From Flavobacterium hibernum (GTDB lineage: Bacteria; Bacteroidota; Bacteroidia; Flavobacteriales; Flavobacteriaceae), in the NCBI RefSeq assembly GCF_000832125.1, contig NZ_JPRK01000007.1, positions 124,001 to 188,000 of the forward strand: a DNA stretch of 64,000 nucleotides, given 5' to 3'. Positions within the stretch are counted from its first letter, which is position 1. Each line of letters starts with the position of its first letter. The notes under the pieces were generated by a model. It worked only from the letters and a program-made list of their open reading frames with translations. It was not told the origin of the DNA and ran no database searches. The translations under genes and the position numbers were made by a program. Of this stretch, positions 1 through 8,903 are shown piece by piece.

Positions 1-27
1 CGTTTTATTGGCGGATATTCTTTGCTT

Positions 28-49
28 GAGACGCACTGCTGTCCGTCTC
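28..49. repeat. short degenerate palindrome
   Basis: GAGACG at 28-33 is the exact reverse complement of CGTCTC at 44-49, separated by 10 nt. It lies outside any gene, just before a larger inverted repeat. It looks like a decayed copy of a GTAGAGACGCACTG-type palindrome found in flavobacterial intergenic DNA; that family link is from memory. Confidence 0.4.
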
Positions 50-73
50 TACATTATTTTGTGTGTCTTCAAT

Positions 74-181
74 TTTGTCATTTCGATCGAAGGGAGAAAT
101 CGCACTAGAAATGCCGCAAAGAAATTCGCTAAACTTTGTAGAGTTACTTGTGTGATTTCTCCCTTCGATCGAAATGACAAA
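74..181. repeat. 108-bp inverted-repeat element, type 1
   Basis: The left arm at 74-105 and the right arm at 150-181 are 32 nt each and complementary at all but one position. The arm begins TTTGTCATTTCGATCGAAGG. The spacer is 44 nt. It starts 16 nt beyond the stop of the minus-strand gene at 198, so it may also end that transcript. Elements with the same layout and related arms occur at 23294-23394 and 12499-12600. No coding sequence is seen inside; it looks like a MITE or REP-type element. Confidence 0.8.
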
Positions 182-197
182 GAATGAGGTTAAATTT

Positions 198-1034
198 TTA
201 CTTAACCGACAAACTCAATTTAAAAATCTTAGTTTCTAAAACTTCCGTATCATTATCCTCGCAAAGCAAAAACTCAATTTTGTTGTTTTCTTTTTTATAG
301 AAAGTCAAACCTTCAAATTTATTAGTTGAAGTAATTTTTTGAGTAAAATCTATTTTCATGGTTTTAAGATCGATTCGGCCAATGAAACTTCCCAGGATTT
401 CGCCATCGTCGTAAGTTGATTTTGTGTCTTCGACGGTTGAAAGGAAATAGATTTTGTCTTCGACCAAAATGGCATCGGTAAAACTCGAGCGAATGCCTTT
501 TATTTTTGGCAATTTATAATTGGTTGCCACCAATGCAAATTCTTCTCCCAAATTTTTAGCGTGAATGGTAAAAATGGTGTTTTTGTTCGAAATTCCGTTT
601 CCGCGATTGAATAAATACCAGTTTTCGCCATCAAAAATGGCACCTTCTAGATTAAAATCTTCGGGTTTTATCGAACCGAAATTTTGCATTACAGCATATA
701 AATCGACTAAATTATTTTTTTGTAAAACGGTTTTGTTTTTAAGATCAAACTCAATCATTTTGTTTCGGTTCTCGGTTGAACCTGAGCCAAAAACATAAAG
801 TGTATCGTTGTGATGCGTTAAAGATTCAAAATCAGGTTTTAAGTTTTTGGCAATATTGAGTGTTGGATTATCAATTAAAGCGTGTTGATTTAATTGCTGA
901 TTTTGCATATTGTATTCATATAAATACCCGCTATTATCGCCAATAACATAAAGTGAATTGTTATTAAGAAATAATCCTGATGCTGAACCGATTCCGATGA
1001 TTTGAAATAATATTTCTAATGTGAATTTTTCCAT
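198..1034 (-). CDS. DUF6929-family protein
   Basis: This 278-residue protein has no signal peptide or membrane segment and consists of short beta-strand-rich repeats, for example SLYVIGDNSGYLYEY, TLYVFGSGS, KIYFLSTVEDT and FEGLTFYKKENNKIEFLLCEDND, as in a beta-propeller. The pattern matches the Bacteroidota family DUF6929, whose function is unknown. It lies 35 nt downstream of the TPM-domain gene on the same strand, so the two are probably co-transcribed. The start is the first in-frame ATG. No catalytic motif is recognised. Confidence 0.8.
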   Translation of the reverse strand: MEKFTLEILFQIIGIGSASGLFLNNNSLYVIGDNSGYLYEYNMQNQQLNQHALIDNPTLNIAKNLKPDFESLTHHNDTLYVFGSGSTENRNKMIEFDLKNKTVLQKNNLVDLYAVMQNFGSIKPEDFNLEGAIFDGENWYLFNRGNGISNKNTIFTIHAKNLGEEFALVATNYKLPKIKGIRSSFTDAILVEDKIYFLSTVEDTKSTYDDGEILGSFIGRIDLKTMKIDFTQKITSTNKFEGLTFYKKENNKIEFLLCEDNDTEVLETKIFKLSLSVK

Positions 1035-1069
1035 GAATTTTGTTTTGAACGAATGTTGTGAAAATTACG

Positions 1070-1774
1070 TTATTTAATTATGCTTTTTATCTCAATTAAC
1101 GACTGATATATTCCATCATAATAGTTGTTGTTTTTAAAATTCGGAATCATAATTTCCGCAATTAGTTTATCGCAATCTTTGTTTGTTAAATATTTCATAG
1201 AAATTTCAGTTGTTGATATTGCGACCTTTCTTAATTTTTTACTGAAAACGATAATTGTACCGCTTTTTTGAAAAACTCCGCCAATGTTCCAATCAATAAG
1301 TTTATTATATGCAAATTCGCTAATATCTGTGTTTGGATTCAATTCGTCAATTGATAGAATTAGAATTTCCATTCTATTTTTGGTTCTAATTTCTTTAGTT
1401 AGATCATTAATTTTTTTTCTTTGTTCAGTTGAAAAGACTGAATCAATTTCTATCAGATTTGTAAGTGGCAAAATAACAGAATTCTTGATTTTAAAATTAT
1501 CACAAGTTTTATTTAATTCTCTAGTTAGTTTATAATTGATAGAATTAAAATCATTGTTTAAATTTTCAATTTTTAAGTTATTTTGTTTTTGAACATATTT
1601 AGATAAAAAGCTTATATATATTTCTGTTTGCTGGAGTGCGATTGTGTCAGAATTTTTAAATTGGCGAGATTTTATCGAATCACATATTTTTATTGAAAGA
1701 TCTGAAATAGATTGTCCATTGGATTTTAAGCTAATAAAAATTAGAAAGGATAAAATTAAAATTCTTTTGGTCAT
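1070..1774 (-). CDS. secreted TPM-domain protein
   Basis: The 234-residue product has a signal peptide (residues 1-20, ending SNGQ). A charged helical middle of about 80 residues, which I do not recognise, is followed by a TPM domain (TLP18.3/Psb32/MOLO-1 fold) from about residue 100 to the end. Recognisable parts are a LPLTNLIEIDSVFSTEQRKK start, a GTIIVFSKKLRKVAIST core strand and a YYDGIYQSLIEI end. TPM proteins are usually membrane-anchored at the C-terminus; this one has no C-terminal membrane helix and is predicted periplasmic. Some TPM proteins have acid phosphatase activity; that is not shown here. Confidence 0.7.
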   Translation of the reverse strand: MTKRILILSFLIFISLKSNGQSISDLSIKICDSIKSRQFKNSDTIALQQTEIYISFLSKYVQKQNNLKIENLNNDFNSINYKLTRELNKTCDNFKIKNSVILPLTNLIEIDSVFSTEQRKKINDLTKEIRTKNRMEILILSIDELNPNTDISEFAYNKLIDWNIGGVFQKSGTIIVFSKKLRKVAISTTEISMKYLTNKDCDKLIAEIMIPNFKNNNYYDGIYQSLIEIKSIIK

Positions 1775-1815
1775 ATATGTTCTTAAGTTTTGTGATGTTT
1801 CTTTTAAAAACCAAT

Positions 1816-1895
1816 GCCTAGCCCCGATAGCAATGGAAATACTTTGAGAAGAAATTGTAATTTTTTCTTAACAGAACAAAGCGACCAGCGGAAGC
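1816..1895. repeat. dispersed repeat, TAGCCC family (degenerate copy)
   Basis: The stretch begins with TAGCCCCGATAG and ends with AGCGGAAGCTC, the same ends as related imperfect hairpins at 23162-23240, 55561-55640 and 17907-17980. Matching by eye is loose in the middle. It fills most of the gap between the TPM gene and ppk2. Confidence 0.45.
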
Positions 1896-2002
1896 TCTTG
1901 TTGTGTTTTAGAAAAATACAATTTATTGAAAAAGTATTGCAATGAATAGCAGGAATATGCTTCGTAAAATTAGTATATTTATATTACAAAAAATTCAGAA
2001 AT

Positions 2003-2884
2003 ATGAAATCGATAGACCCGAAGGATTTTAAAGTTACAGATAAAATAAAATTATCAAAGATTCCTACTTTGCTCGACCTGGATGTAGACAGTGACGAAAA
2101 AGAGGCTAAACTCGATAAAGTACAGGCCAAATTGAGTAAGCAGCAAGATGTAATGTATGCTCATAACAGATATGGAGTTTTGATTTGTTTGCAAGGAATG
2201 GATACTTCCGGCAAGGACAGTTTGATTCGGGAAGTTTTTAAAGAATTTAACCCGCGTGGAGTAGTGGTGCATAGTTTTAAAACACCAACTTCGGCAGAGC
2301 TAGAACACGATTATTTATGGAGACATTATGTGGTTTTACCAGAGAAAGGGAAATATGCAATTTTTAATCGTACGCATTACGAGAATATTTTGGTTACTCG
2401 TGTGCATCCTGAGTATATATTGAGTGAAAACTTGCCCGGAATTGAAACTGTTGACGATATTCCTAAGGATTTTTGGAAAGACAGAATTGAACAAATCAAT
2501 AATTTTGAAAAGCATATTACGCAAAACGGAACTATTGTACTAAAGTTTTTCCTGCATTTGAGTAAGGAGGAACAACGTAAACGTTTATTAAGACGATTGG
2601 AAGAGGAAAAACACAATTGGAAATTTTCTGTTGGAGATTTAAAAGAACGTGCGCATTGGGACGAATATCAGGAATATTATGAAGAGGCAATTAATAAAAC
2701 TTCGACAAAAGATGCTCCGTGGTATGTAATTCCTGCCGATGATAAAGAAATGGCACGTTACATTGTAGCCAAAACTATTTGGGAAGAAATGCAGAAGCAT
2801 ACAGACATTAAAGAACCTGAATTACCAGAGGATATAAAGGATAATATTAAAATATATAAAGAGCAACTAGAAAACGAGTCTTAG
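2003..2884 (+). CDS. ppk2: polyphosphate:nucleotide phosphotransferase, PPK2 family
   Basis: This 293-residue cytosolic kinase transfers phosphate from polyphosphate to nucleotides. The P-loop is at residues 65-73 (GMDTSGKDS), and the Walker B/lid region at 121-137 reads FNRTHYENILVTRVHPE. That form resembles class III PPK2 enzymes, which phosphorylate both AMP and ADP; the subclass is inferred from this motif alone. Length is normal for the single-domain family. The gene stands alone and its own terminator begins inside its last codons. Confidence 0.92.
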   Translation: MKSIDPKDFKVTDKIKLSKIPTLLDLDVDSDEKEAKLDKVQAKLSKQQDVMYAHNRYGVLICLQGMDTSGKDSLIREVFKEFNPRGVVVHSFKTPTSAELEHDYLWRHYVVLPEKGKYAIFNRTHYENILVTRVHPEYILSENLPGIETVDDIPKDFWKDRIEQINNFEKHITQNGTIVLKFFLHLSKEEQRKRLLRRLEEEKHNWKFSVGDLKERAHWDEYQEYYEEAINKTSTKDAPWYVIPADDKEMARYIVAKTIWEEMQKHTDIKEPELPEDIKDNIKIYKEQLENES

Positions 2885-2903
2885 AAATAAGGCTCTTTTT
2901 TTT
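2876..2903 (+). terminator. intrinsic terminator of ppk2
   Basis: GAGTC at 2876-2880 pairs with GGCTC at 2891-2895 with one G-U pair, and eight T residues follow. The left arm lies in the last codons of ppk2. Confidence 0.65.
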
Positions 2904-3080
2904 GCTTTGATGTTACTACAAGTTTATGAGTGTTTTGTAGTACTAATTTAATGTTAATTTTTTTAACAGTTTTGGTCTGTTTTAGGTGTGACTATTGTTT
3001 TTTTGATAATATCAAAGTCATTTTAAGTTAAAGAGTGAGGATTTACTTTGTAAAAAAAATAAAAACCAATTTTTAGCAAA

Positions 3081-4532
3081 ATGAAACGAATTATTCTACC
3101 TCTATTTATTCTAGGTTCGTTGATTACTTCTTGTAATAACGATTCTAAAGACGAAATGCAACCAACTAGTGTTGTTTTGAAAGACCAATCTGTAACGCCA
3201 AGTTTATTGAAGGCAAAGTCAGGATTTGAGAGTTTACAAATTTATTCTCTTTTTAGTTCAGATGATGTTTTTGCAGATAGTCCAAAATTTGTTTTTGGTG
3301 GTTCTGCAGATGGTTCTGGTTTATTGAAAAATACTGACGGAACTTTTACTTTTTTGGTAAACAACGAAGATAACTTTGCTGTTTCGAGAATTACATTAGA
3401 CAAAACATTCAAACCTACTAAAGGAGAATATTTGTTGAATTCTAGTGGAGGAACGTGGAGATTATGTGGTGCTACAATGGCAACGCCAGAAGAACACGGT
3501 TTTGGACCTGTTTATTTAACTTGTGGAGAATCTGGAGAAGAGTCTCGTACACATGCTTTGGATCCTTACGGAAGTGCAGGTTCTGCATCTGCATCTAAAG
3601 AATTGGCTGGTTTTGGACGTTTAAGCGCCGAGAATGCTTTACCATTACGTACTTCTGCTTACAAAGGAAAAACAGTTGTTGTAATTGGCGATGACGATTC
3701 TGGAACTTACGGAGGTCAGGTTTTTATGTATGTATCAAATTCAGTTGGAGATTTAACAGGAGGTTCTTTGTACATGCTAAAAAGAAACGACGACAATCAA
3801 AGAGAGAAAGACATGGAAGTTAGTAAAACGTATCCGGTTTCTTTCGTAAAAATTGACAATCATACAACTTTAACAGGTGCTCAAATCAATGCATCTGTAA
3901 ATACACTTAAAGCGATTAAATTTGGTCGTGTTGAGGATTTAGATTACCGTAAAGGTGGTGGTACAGCAGATCGTGAATTGTATTTTAACGTAACTGGACA
4001 AAATACTACAGGAACAAATGCTGATGCTTCAAGAACTAAATATGGTAGAGTTTATAGATTAAATCTTGATGCTGTAGATCCTTTAAAAGGTACTCTTGAA
4101 GTAATTCTTGACGGAGATAATCGTTCTGGAGTTGCAGGTAAATTCCAGAATCCAGATAACGTTTGTGTAACTAAAAACTATGTTTACGTTCAGGAAGATG
4201 CAAACGGATACGGAGACGAAACTCACGATGCTTACATTTATCAATACAATATTGCTACAAAAGAATTAAAAGTTGTAGTAGAATTAGATCACCGTCGTAC
4301 TGCTGCTGATGCTGCAAAATATAACGTAGGTGGAATTTCTAAATTTGGAGATTGGGAATACGGTGCTTTAATCGACGTGTCTGATCAGGTTGGTATTGCA
4401 GATACTTTTATGTTAAGCGTACAACCACATACCTGGACTGGTGATAAATACAAAGGTGTTGATGGAGGAACTAATCGTCCTAATGAGCAACAAGCAAGTC
4501 AAATAGTTGTAATAAAAGGTTTAGCGAGATAA
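3081..4532 (+). CDS. PhoX/DUF839-like beta-propeller lipoprotein
   Basis: The 483-residue lipoprotein has lipobox SLITSC with lipidated Cys18, then CNNDSKDE, an acidic tail typical of surface-exported Bacteroidota lipoproteins. The body is strand-rich with repeated GDDDSGTYGGQVF, FGRVEDLDYRKGGG and FQNPDNVCVTKNYVY segments, resembling DUF839/PhoX propellers; GTWRLCGATMATPEEHG resembles the PhoX GTWLTCEE region. PhoX enzymes are Ca/Fe-dependent alkaline phosphatases. I cannot verify all metal ligands, so activity is uncertain. A hairpin terminator separates it from the peroxidase gene 97 nt downstream; the two may still form a functional pair. Confidence 0.65.
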   Translation: MKRIILPLFILGSLITSCNNDSKDEMQPTSVVLKDQSVTPSLLKAKSGFESLQIYSLFSSDDVFADSPKFVFGGSADGSGLLKNTDGTFTFLVNNEDNFAVSRITLDKTFKPTKGEYLLNSSGGTWRLCGATMATPEEHGFGPVYLTCGESGEESRTHALDPYGSAGSASASKELAGFGRLSAENALPLRTSAYKGKTVVVIGDDDSGTYGGQVFMYVSNSVGDLTGGSLYMLKRNDDNQREKDMEVSKTYPVSFVKIDNHTTLTGAQINASVNTLKAIKFGRVEDLDYRKGGGTADRELYFNVTGQNTTGTNADASRTKYGRVYRLNLDAVDPLKGTLEVILDGDNRSGVAGKFQNPDNVCVTKNYVYVQEDANGYGDETHDAYIYQYNIATKELKVVVELDHRRTAADAAKYNVGGISKFGDWEYGALIDVSDQVGIADTFMLSVQPHTWTGDKYKGVDGGTNRPNEQQASQIVVIKGLAR

Positions 4533-4560
4533 TTTTTTTAAAACATTACAAAACAGATGT

Positions 4561-4592
4561 CCACTATTTCAATTTGAGATAGTGGTTTCTGT
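4561..4592 (+). terminator. terminator or attenuator after the PhoX-like gene
   Basis: CCACTAT at 4561-4567 pairs exactly with ATAGTGG at 4579-4585, followed by a T-rich run. It lies between two same-strand genes and may reduce read-through into the peroxidase gene. Confidence 0.6.
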
Positions 4593-4628
4593 TTTTCAGA
4601 ATATTCCTCTTTTAATCGTTAATAGATC

Positions 4629-6401
4629 ATGAAAAAAATATATTGTTTGTTGTTCTTAATAGCATTTGTTGCTTGTCAGAAAAAAAACAAACATCAGGAA
4701 GTAAATAAAATGTTTCAATCTGATATTACTTTATTGATTGAAAAAGTTGCCAAACTTAAATATTCAATACAAGAAGATTCTACCGAAGCTCAAATTCAGA
4801 GACAATTTTTAGAGGCACATCAAGCTTATAAAAAAGTCGAAATAATAAGTGAGTATTATTCGCCTTCAGTTTCTAAAGCAATTAACGGCCCTGCAATACC
4901 AGAGTTTGAAGAAAATGATAAAGTAACGGTTGCGCCCGAAGGATTTCAGGTTATAGAAGAATTGGTTTTTCCGAAATATAATAAAGAAACCAAGAAAGAA
5001 CTCATTCAGGAATTGGGCGTTTTATCGGCAAATTTAATTCGGTTAGAAAAAGTTTCAAATTCTAATGAATTAACAGACGCACATGTTTTTGATGCCATGC
5101 GATTAGAGGTTTATAGAATTATCACTTTAGGAATTACAGGATTTGATTCGCCAATTGCATTCAATTCACTTCCCGAAGCTTTGGTATCTTTGGAAACGGT
5201 CGAAAAATATTATCGTGTATATCTTAAAGATAAATCAGCTTCAAGTTCCAAGCAAGTACTTCAGATTCTAGAAAAAGGTAAAAAGTATTTAAAAACCAAT
5301 ACCAATTTTAATGCATTTGATCGTGCCTATTTTATTCGAGAAATTGCAAATCCATTGAGTAGAGGACTTCATGAAACTCAAACAGAATTAGGAATTCCGT
5401 TTATGAAAGAGAATAGAGCGTTAAAAGTAACTGCTCAAACTTTATTTGATAAAGACGCTTTTGATCCCGAAGCGTTTTCAGGTTTTCCTGATTATAAAAC
5501 CACGCCCGAAAAAATTGCTTTGGGCAAAAAGTTATTCAATGATCCTATTTTGTCCGGAAACAATACCCGTTCTTGTGCATCTTGTCATCATGAAGATAAA
5601 GCTTTTACAGATGGCTTTGAAAGAGCCGTTTCACTAGACGGAAAATCAATGATTCAGCGCAATACACCAACATTAAATAATATCGCTTTTCAGCGTGTAT
5701 TTTTTGCAGATTCAAGAGTAAGTTATCTCGAAGATCAGGCAGTTGCTGTTATTAAAAATGAAAACGAAATGCACGGATCCTTAGAGAAATCAGCATTGGC
5801 GATTCAAAAAAATACCAACTATGTAAAAGAGTTTAAAAAAGCTTTTCCGAAAGGAGAAATAAACGAATTTGCGATCAAAAATGCTTTAGCATCCTATATT
5901 CGTTCCTTAAGTCATTACGATTCAAAATTTGATGCTTATATGCAAAACAAAACGTCATTTACTGCAGATGAAAAAGCAGGATTTAATTTATTTGCCGGAA
6001 AAGCCAAATGTGCAACATGTCATTTTATTCCGCTTACAAACGGGACTGTTCCACCAAACTTTGACAGATCTGAAAGTGAAATTTTAGGAACTCCAAACAA
6101 AAACAAAAAGCTAGATGGAGATTTGGGCAAATTTGTGATTACGGGAGCGGCAATTCATAAAAATTCGTTTAAAACACCAACCATTAGAAATATAGAACTT
6201 ACAGCTCCTTATATGCACAATGGTGTTTATAAAACTCTTGAAGAAGTTGTAGATTTTTATAACGAAGGCGGAGGAGTAGGTTTAGGATTTGATGTTCCAA
6301 ATCAAACATTACCGGGAGATAAACTGAATTTGTCAGATTTAGAAAAAAAGCAATTAATTGCTTTTATGAGAACGCTTACGGATAAAAAATATTCGAAATA
6401 A
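4629..6401 (+). CDS. di-heme cytochrome c peroxidase lipoprotein with helical N-terminal domain
   Basis: This 590-residue lipoprotein has lipobox FVAC. Residues about 25-215 are all-helical and resemble an imelysin-like fold (FLEAHQAYKKVE), but without an HxxE motif; this assignment is tentative. From about residue 285 it is a MauG/CcpA-type di-heme peroxidase with heme motifs CASCH near residue 315 and CATCH near 461, and the conserved PYMHNG segment near 528 that can supply a distal Met. Such enzymes reduce peroxide or oxidise partner proteins in the periplasm. At 590 residues it is far longer than a bare peroxidase of about 350. No protein partner other than the upstream PhoX-like lipoprotein is nearby. 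Confidence 0.85.
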   Translation: MKKIYCLLFLIAFVACQKKNKHQEVNKMFQSDITLLIEKVAKLKYSIQEDSTEAQIQRQFLEAHQAYKKVEIISEYYSPSVSKAINGPAIPEFEENDKVTVAPEGFQVIEELVFPKYNKETKKELIQELGVLSANLIRLEKVSNSNELTDAHVFDAMRLEVYRIITLGITGFDSPIAFNSLPEALVSLETVEKYYRVYLKDKSASSSKQVLQILEKGKKYLKTNTNFNAFDRAYFIREIANPLSRGLHETQTELGIPFMKENRALKVTAQTLFDKDAFDPEAFSGFPDYKTTPEKIALGKKLFNDPILSGNNTRSCASCHHEDKAFTDGFERAVSLDGKSMIQRNTPTLNNIAFQRVFFADSRVSYLEDQAVAVIKNENEMHGSLEKSALAIQKNTNYVKEFKKAFPKGEINEFAIKNALASYIRSLSHYDSKFDAYMQNKTSFTADEKAGFNLFAGKAKCATCHFIPLTNGTVPPNFDRSESEILGTPNKNKKLDGDLGKFVITGAAIHKNSFKTPTIRNIELTAPYMHNGVYKTLEEVVDFYNEGGGVGLGFDVPNQTLPGDKLNLSDLEKKQLIAFMRTLTDKKYSK

Positions 6402-6424
6402 TAATATAATGCTTTTTGCGTGTT

Positions 6425-6457
6425 AAACCCGACAGGTTTCAAAAACCTGTCGGGTTT
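6425..6457. repeat. AAACCCGACAGG palindrome, copy 1
   Basis: Perfect 15-bp arms (AAACCCGACAGGTTT and its complement) enclose a 3-nt loop. It lies 23 nt after the peroxidase stop codon and could act as its terminator. Other copies are at 6579-6611 and 26001-26033. Confidence 0.8.
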
Positions 6458-6465
6458 GCTATGTA

Positions 6466-6547
6466 GCCACAGATTAAAAAGATTAGAATGATTTTTTAGA
6501 CTTCGTATTTCAAAAATTAATTTGTGTTAATTCGTGAAATTTGTGGC
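6466..6547. repeat. GCCACAGATT dispersed repeat between two palindromes
   Basis: The element opens with GCCACA (6466-6471) and closes with its complement TGTGGC (6542-6547), with AATTAATTTGTGTTAATTCG inside. It is framed on both sides by AAACCCGACAGG palindromes. Together with the terminator at 6650-6679 these repeats fill the 314-nt gene-free stretch 6402-6715; no coding sequence is visible there. Similar text recurs at 8829-8871. Confidence 0.55.
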
Positions 6548-6578
6548 GGAAAAAGAGCATTAATGATATAGAATCTCG

Positions 6579-6611
6579 AAACCCGACAGGTTTTTAAAAC
6601 CTGTCGGGTTT
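6579..6611. repeat. AAACCCGACAGG palindrome, copy 2
   Basis: Same 15-bp arms as the copy at 6425-6457, with three bases between them. The two copies flank the GCCACAGATT repeat. Confidence 0.8.
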
Positions 6612-6649
6612 GCGTTAAAATAAAAACTAAAATTGTTATAAAATAACAA

Positions 6650-6679
6650 AACCCGGTAGACTGTGCGATCTACCGGGTT
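6650..6679 (-). terminator. terminator of the small barrel gene
   Basis: AACCCGGTAGA at 6650-6660 is complementary to TCTACCGGGTT at 6669-6679. Read on the minus strand the hairpin is followed by a TTTTGTTATTTT run, 37 nt past the stop of the gene at 6716. Confidence 0.75.
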
Positions 6680-6715
6680 CATACCAAAAACAAAACAATA
6701 AATTAAACCTTTCTC

Positions 6716-7231
6716 TTATAATTTAAAACCATATGCGAGACGTAAAGCCACTTGGTTGGTATTAAATTTGTTATAGTCCTCATAACGAACACTTATATCA
6801 ATATATTTGTTGGCATATCCAATTCCTGGTGCCCATAAAAAAGTAGTCTGATCGTAACCATTTGTAACAGCAAAACCAGCACCAACTTCTCCTAAAACGT
6901 AAAATTGATCTTCCCAGATAAAAGCTTTAAAACCAGCTTTTGCTGGAATAAATCCAAGATCTTTTACTTCAATTCCATTTTGATCTTTCATAAACAAGTT
7001 TGTAAAACCTGTAGTTAATGTCAACGATGTCTTTTTTGTCAAGTCATATTGCAAACGAACATCTCCACCAAGCGCCCATCTGTAATCATTGTCAGTTGGT
7101 ATTCCGCCATTTACACCAAAGCCTAATCTAAAACCCTGATCGTAATTTTTAACTTCACTGTCTTGAGCGAAAGTAGTATTGGCATATAAAAAAGCGAAGG
7201 CGCATAAGCATAACATTTGTAATTTTTTCAT
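6716..7231 (-). CDS. small outer-membrane beta-barrel protein
   Basis: The 171-residue product has a signal peptide of about 22 residues (ANTTFAQ cleavage region). The rest alternates hydrophobic and polar residues in about eight strands, for example TSLTLTTGFTNLF, FYVLGEVGAGFAV and QVALRLAYGFKL. This matches a small eight-stranded barrel of the porin-like OMP_b-brl type. Ligand and role are unknown. It is a single gene with its own terminator; TACTTTTA about 30 nt upstream of the start is one base off the -7 consensus. Confidence 0.75.
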   Translation of the reverse strand: MKKLQMLCLCAFAFLYANTTFAQDSEVKNYDQGFRLGFGVNGGIPTDNDYRWALGGDVRLQYDLTKKTSLTLTTGFTNLFMKDQNGIEVKDLGFIPAKAGFKAFIWEDQFYVLGEVGAGFAVTNGYDQTTFLWAPGIGYANKYIDISVRYEDYNKFNTNQVALRLAYGFKL

Positions 7232-7393
7232 GGCTAGTATTTTTGAATTATTAATGTTGTAAAAGTAGGAGAGAGGTCTTTTGAGCTTGTTATATAATTT
7301 TTAATTATTGTTATATAATATTAGGGTTCTCGAAAAAACGACTTAATGTTTGCTTATGTTTTTAATAATATCAAAGAATCCAAAGCTTCTGAT

Positions 7394-7401
7394 TATCTTT
7401 G
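7394..7401 (+). promoter_or_regulatory. -7 box TATCTTTG for the MATE gene
   Basis: Exact match to the flavobacterial -7 consensus TAnnTTTG, 19 nt before the GTG at 7421. It lies downstream of an upstream in-frame ATG at 7346, which argues that translation starts at 7421. No clear -33 TTG is seen. Confidence 0.6.
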
Positions 7402-7420
7402 CCGACTAAAAAGAGTAAAA

Positions 7421-8806
7421 GTGAATTTAAAGCAATACACAAAAGAATTTTCATATAATTTAAGATTAGCATACCCTATTATTTTAGGAATGGTTGGCCA
7501 TACCTTAATTGGTATTGTCGATAATATAATGGTAGGTAAATTAGGAAGTACAGAATTGGCAGCGGTTTCATTAGGAAATAGTATGATTTTTATCGCAATG
7601 TCGTTAGGGATTGGTTTTTCGACAGCGATTACACCAATTGTAGCTGAGGGTGATGCTGAGAAAAATGATAACAAAATTCGTTCTGCTTTTCATCATGGAT
7701 TGTTTTTGTGTATCATTTTAGGACTAATACTTTTTGGCGTAATTGTTTTAGCAAAGCCAATAATGGAATTATTGGAACAACCGGCAGATGTTATTGCATT
7801 AGCAAAGCCTTACCTGGATTGGGTTGCTTTTTCATTAATACCTTTAATTGTATATCAGGGATACAAACAATTTGCCGATGGACTTTCGTTGACAAAATAC
7901 TCCATGTATGCCATGATTATGGCAAATGTTCTGCATGTTGGTATGAATTATGTTTTAATTTACGGTATCTGGATTTTTCCTAAAATGGGAATTGTTGGCG
8001 CAGCACTTGGAACTGTAATTTCGAGAATATTTCTGGTAATGTTCATGCACATAATGCTTTCAAGAAGAGATGATTTAAAACGTTATTTTAAAAACTTCAG
8101 TTTTGCCGAAATTAAAAAAGAAACACTTAAAAAAATTATAAGTATAGGATTTCCATCAGCAATGCAAATGCTTTTTGAGGTAGTATTGTTTACGGCGTCA
8201 ATTTGGCTTTGTGGAAATATTGGAAAAACCAGTCAGGCAGCCAATCAAATTGCATTAAGTTTAGCCTCAATGACATTTATGTTTGCCATGGGATTAAGTG
8301 TAACTTCGATGATAAGAGTTAGTAATCAAAGAGGATTGCAAGATTTTAAGCAATTAGTTATTGTTGCTCGTTCAATATTTTTACTGGCAATTATAATAGA
8401 AACCGTGTTTGCAATTCTGTTTGTCGCTTTTCACGACTTTTTACCACATATCTTTTTGAATATGGAAAATGGAGGACAAGTTTTAGACAATACCGAAGTA
8501 ATAGCCATAGCATCAAAATTACTTTTAATAGCAGCAGTTTTCCAAATTTCTGATGGAATTCAGGTTGTGGTTCTTGGAGCATTGCGTGGATTGCAAGATG
8601 TAAAAGTCCCAATGTACATAACCTTTGTTGCCTATTGGATTATTGGTTTTCCAATTTCATATTATCTTGCCGAATATACACCTTGGAAAGCCGAGGGTGT
8701 TTGGATTGGACTTTTGGCAGGATTAACAGTGGCAGCAATATTCCTGTACATTCGCTTTCATTACCTGACAAAAAAATTAATTAATAATTCAGTTTCAAAT
8801 ACTTAA
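7421..8806 (+). CDS. MATE family efflux transporter
   Basis: A 12-helix inner-membrane antiporter of the MATE family, predicted to export cationic organic compounds using a Na+ or H+ gradient. The N-terminal half starts YNLRLAYPIILGMVGHTLIG and contains DNIMVGKLGSTELAAVSLG, a standard MATE helix 1-2 signature; the second half repeats the fold from SIGFPSAMQMLFE. With GTG at 7421 it has 461 residues, a normal length. An ATG at 7346 would add 25 residues not typical of the family and would lie before the promoter box. Substrate cannot be told from sequence. Confidence 0.88.
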   Translation: MNLKQYTKEFSYNLRLAYPIILGMVGHTLIGIVDNIMVGKLGSTELAAVSLGNSMIFIAMSLGIGFSTAITPIVAEGDAEKNDNKIRSAFHHGLFLCIILGLILFGVIVLAKPIMELLEQPADVIALAKPYLDWVAFSLIPLIVYQGYKQFADGLSLTKYSMYAMIMANVLHVGMNYVLIYGIWIFPKMGIVGAALGTVISRIFLVMFMHIMLSRRDDLKRYFKNFSFAEIKKETLKKIISIGFPSAMQMLFEVVLFTASIWLCGNIGKTSQAANQIALSLASMTFMFAMGLSVTSMIRVSNQRGLQDFKQLVIVARSIFLLAIIIETVFAILFVAFHDFLPHIFLNMENGGQVLDNTEVIAIASKLLLIAAVFQISDGIQVVVLGALRGLQDVKVPMYITFVAYWIIGFPISYYLAEYTPWKAEGVWIGLLAGLTVAAIFLYIRFHYLTKKLINNSVSNT

Positions 8807-8828
8807 ATTTGAAAAACTAAAACAGTAA

Positions 8829-8871
8829 GCTACAGATTAAAAAGATTGAAAGAATCGGCGAAATCAGTGGC
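8829..8871. repeat. GCTACAGATT dispersed repeat fragment
   Basis: GCTACAGATTAAAAAGATTG resembles the repeat at 6466 and ends with AGTGGC. It lies between the MATE gene and the small acidic protein gene. Confidence 0.45.
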
Positions 8872-8903
8872 AAAAAAAGAATCAAAACAAAAAAATAAAT
8901 AAT

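Noticed and set aside
3000..3080. A TACTTTG promoter box before the PhoX-like gene
   Set aside because: It is one base shorter than TAnnTTTG, and no -33 element is visible.
6425..6611. The paired AAACCCGACAGG repeats as a CRISPR array
   Set aside because: There are only two palindromic copies with a 121-nt gap, no repeat-spacer periodicity and no cas genes.
7346..7420. An upstream ATG start for the MATE transporter
   Set aside because: It lies before the -7 box at 7394 and adds residues unlike the family N-terminus.
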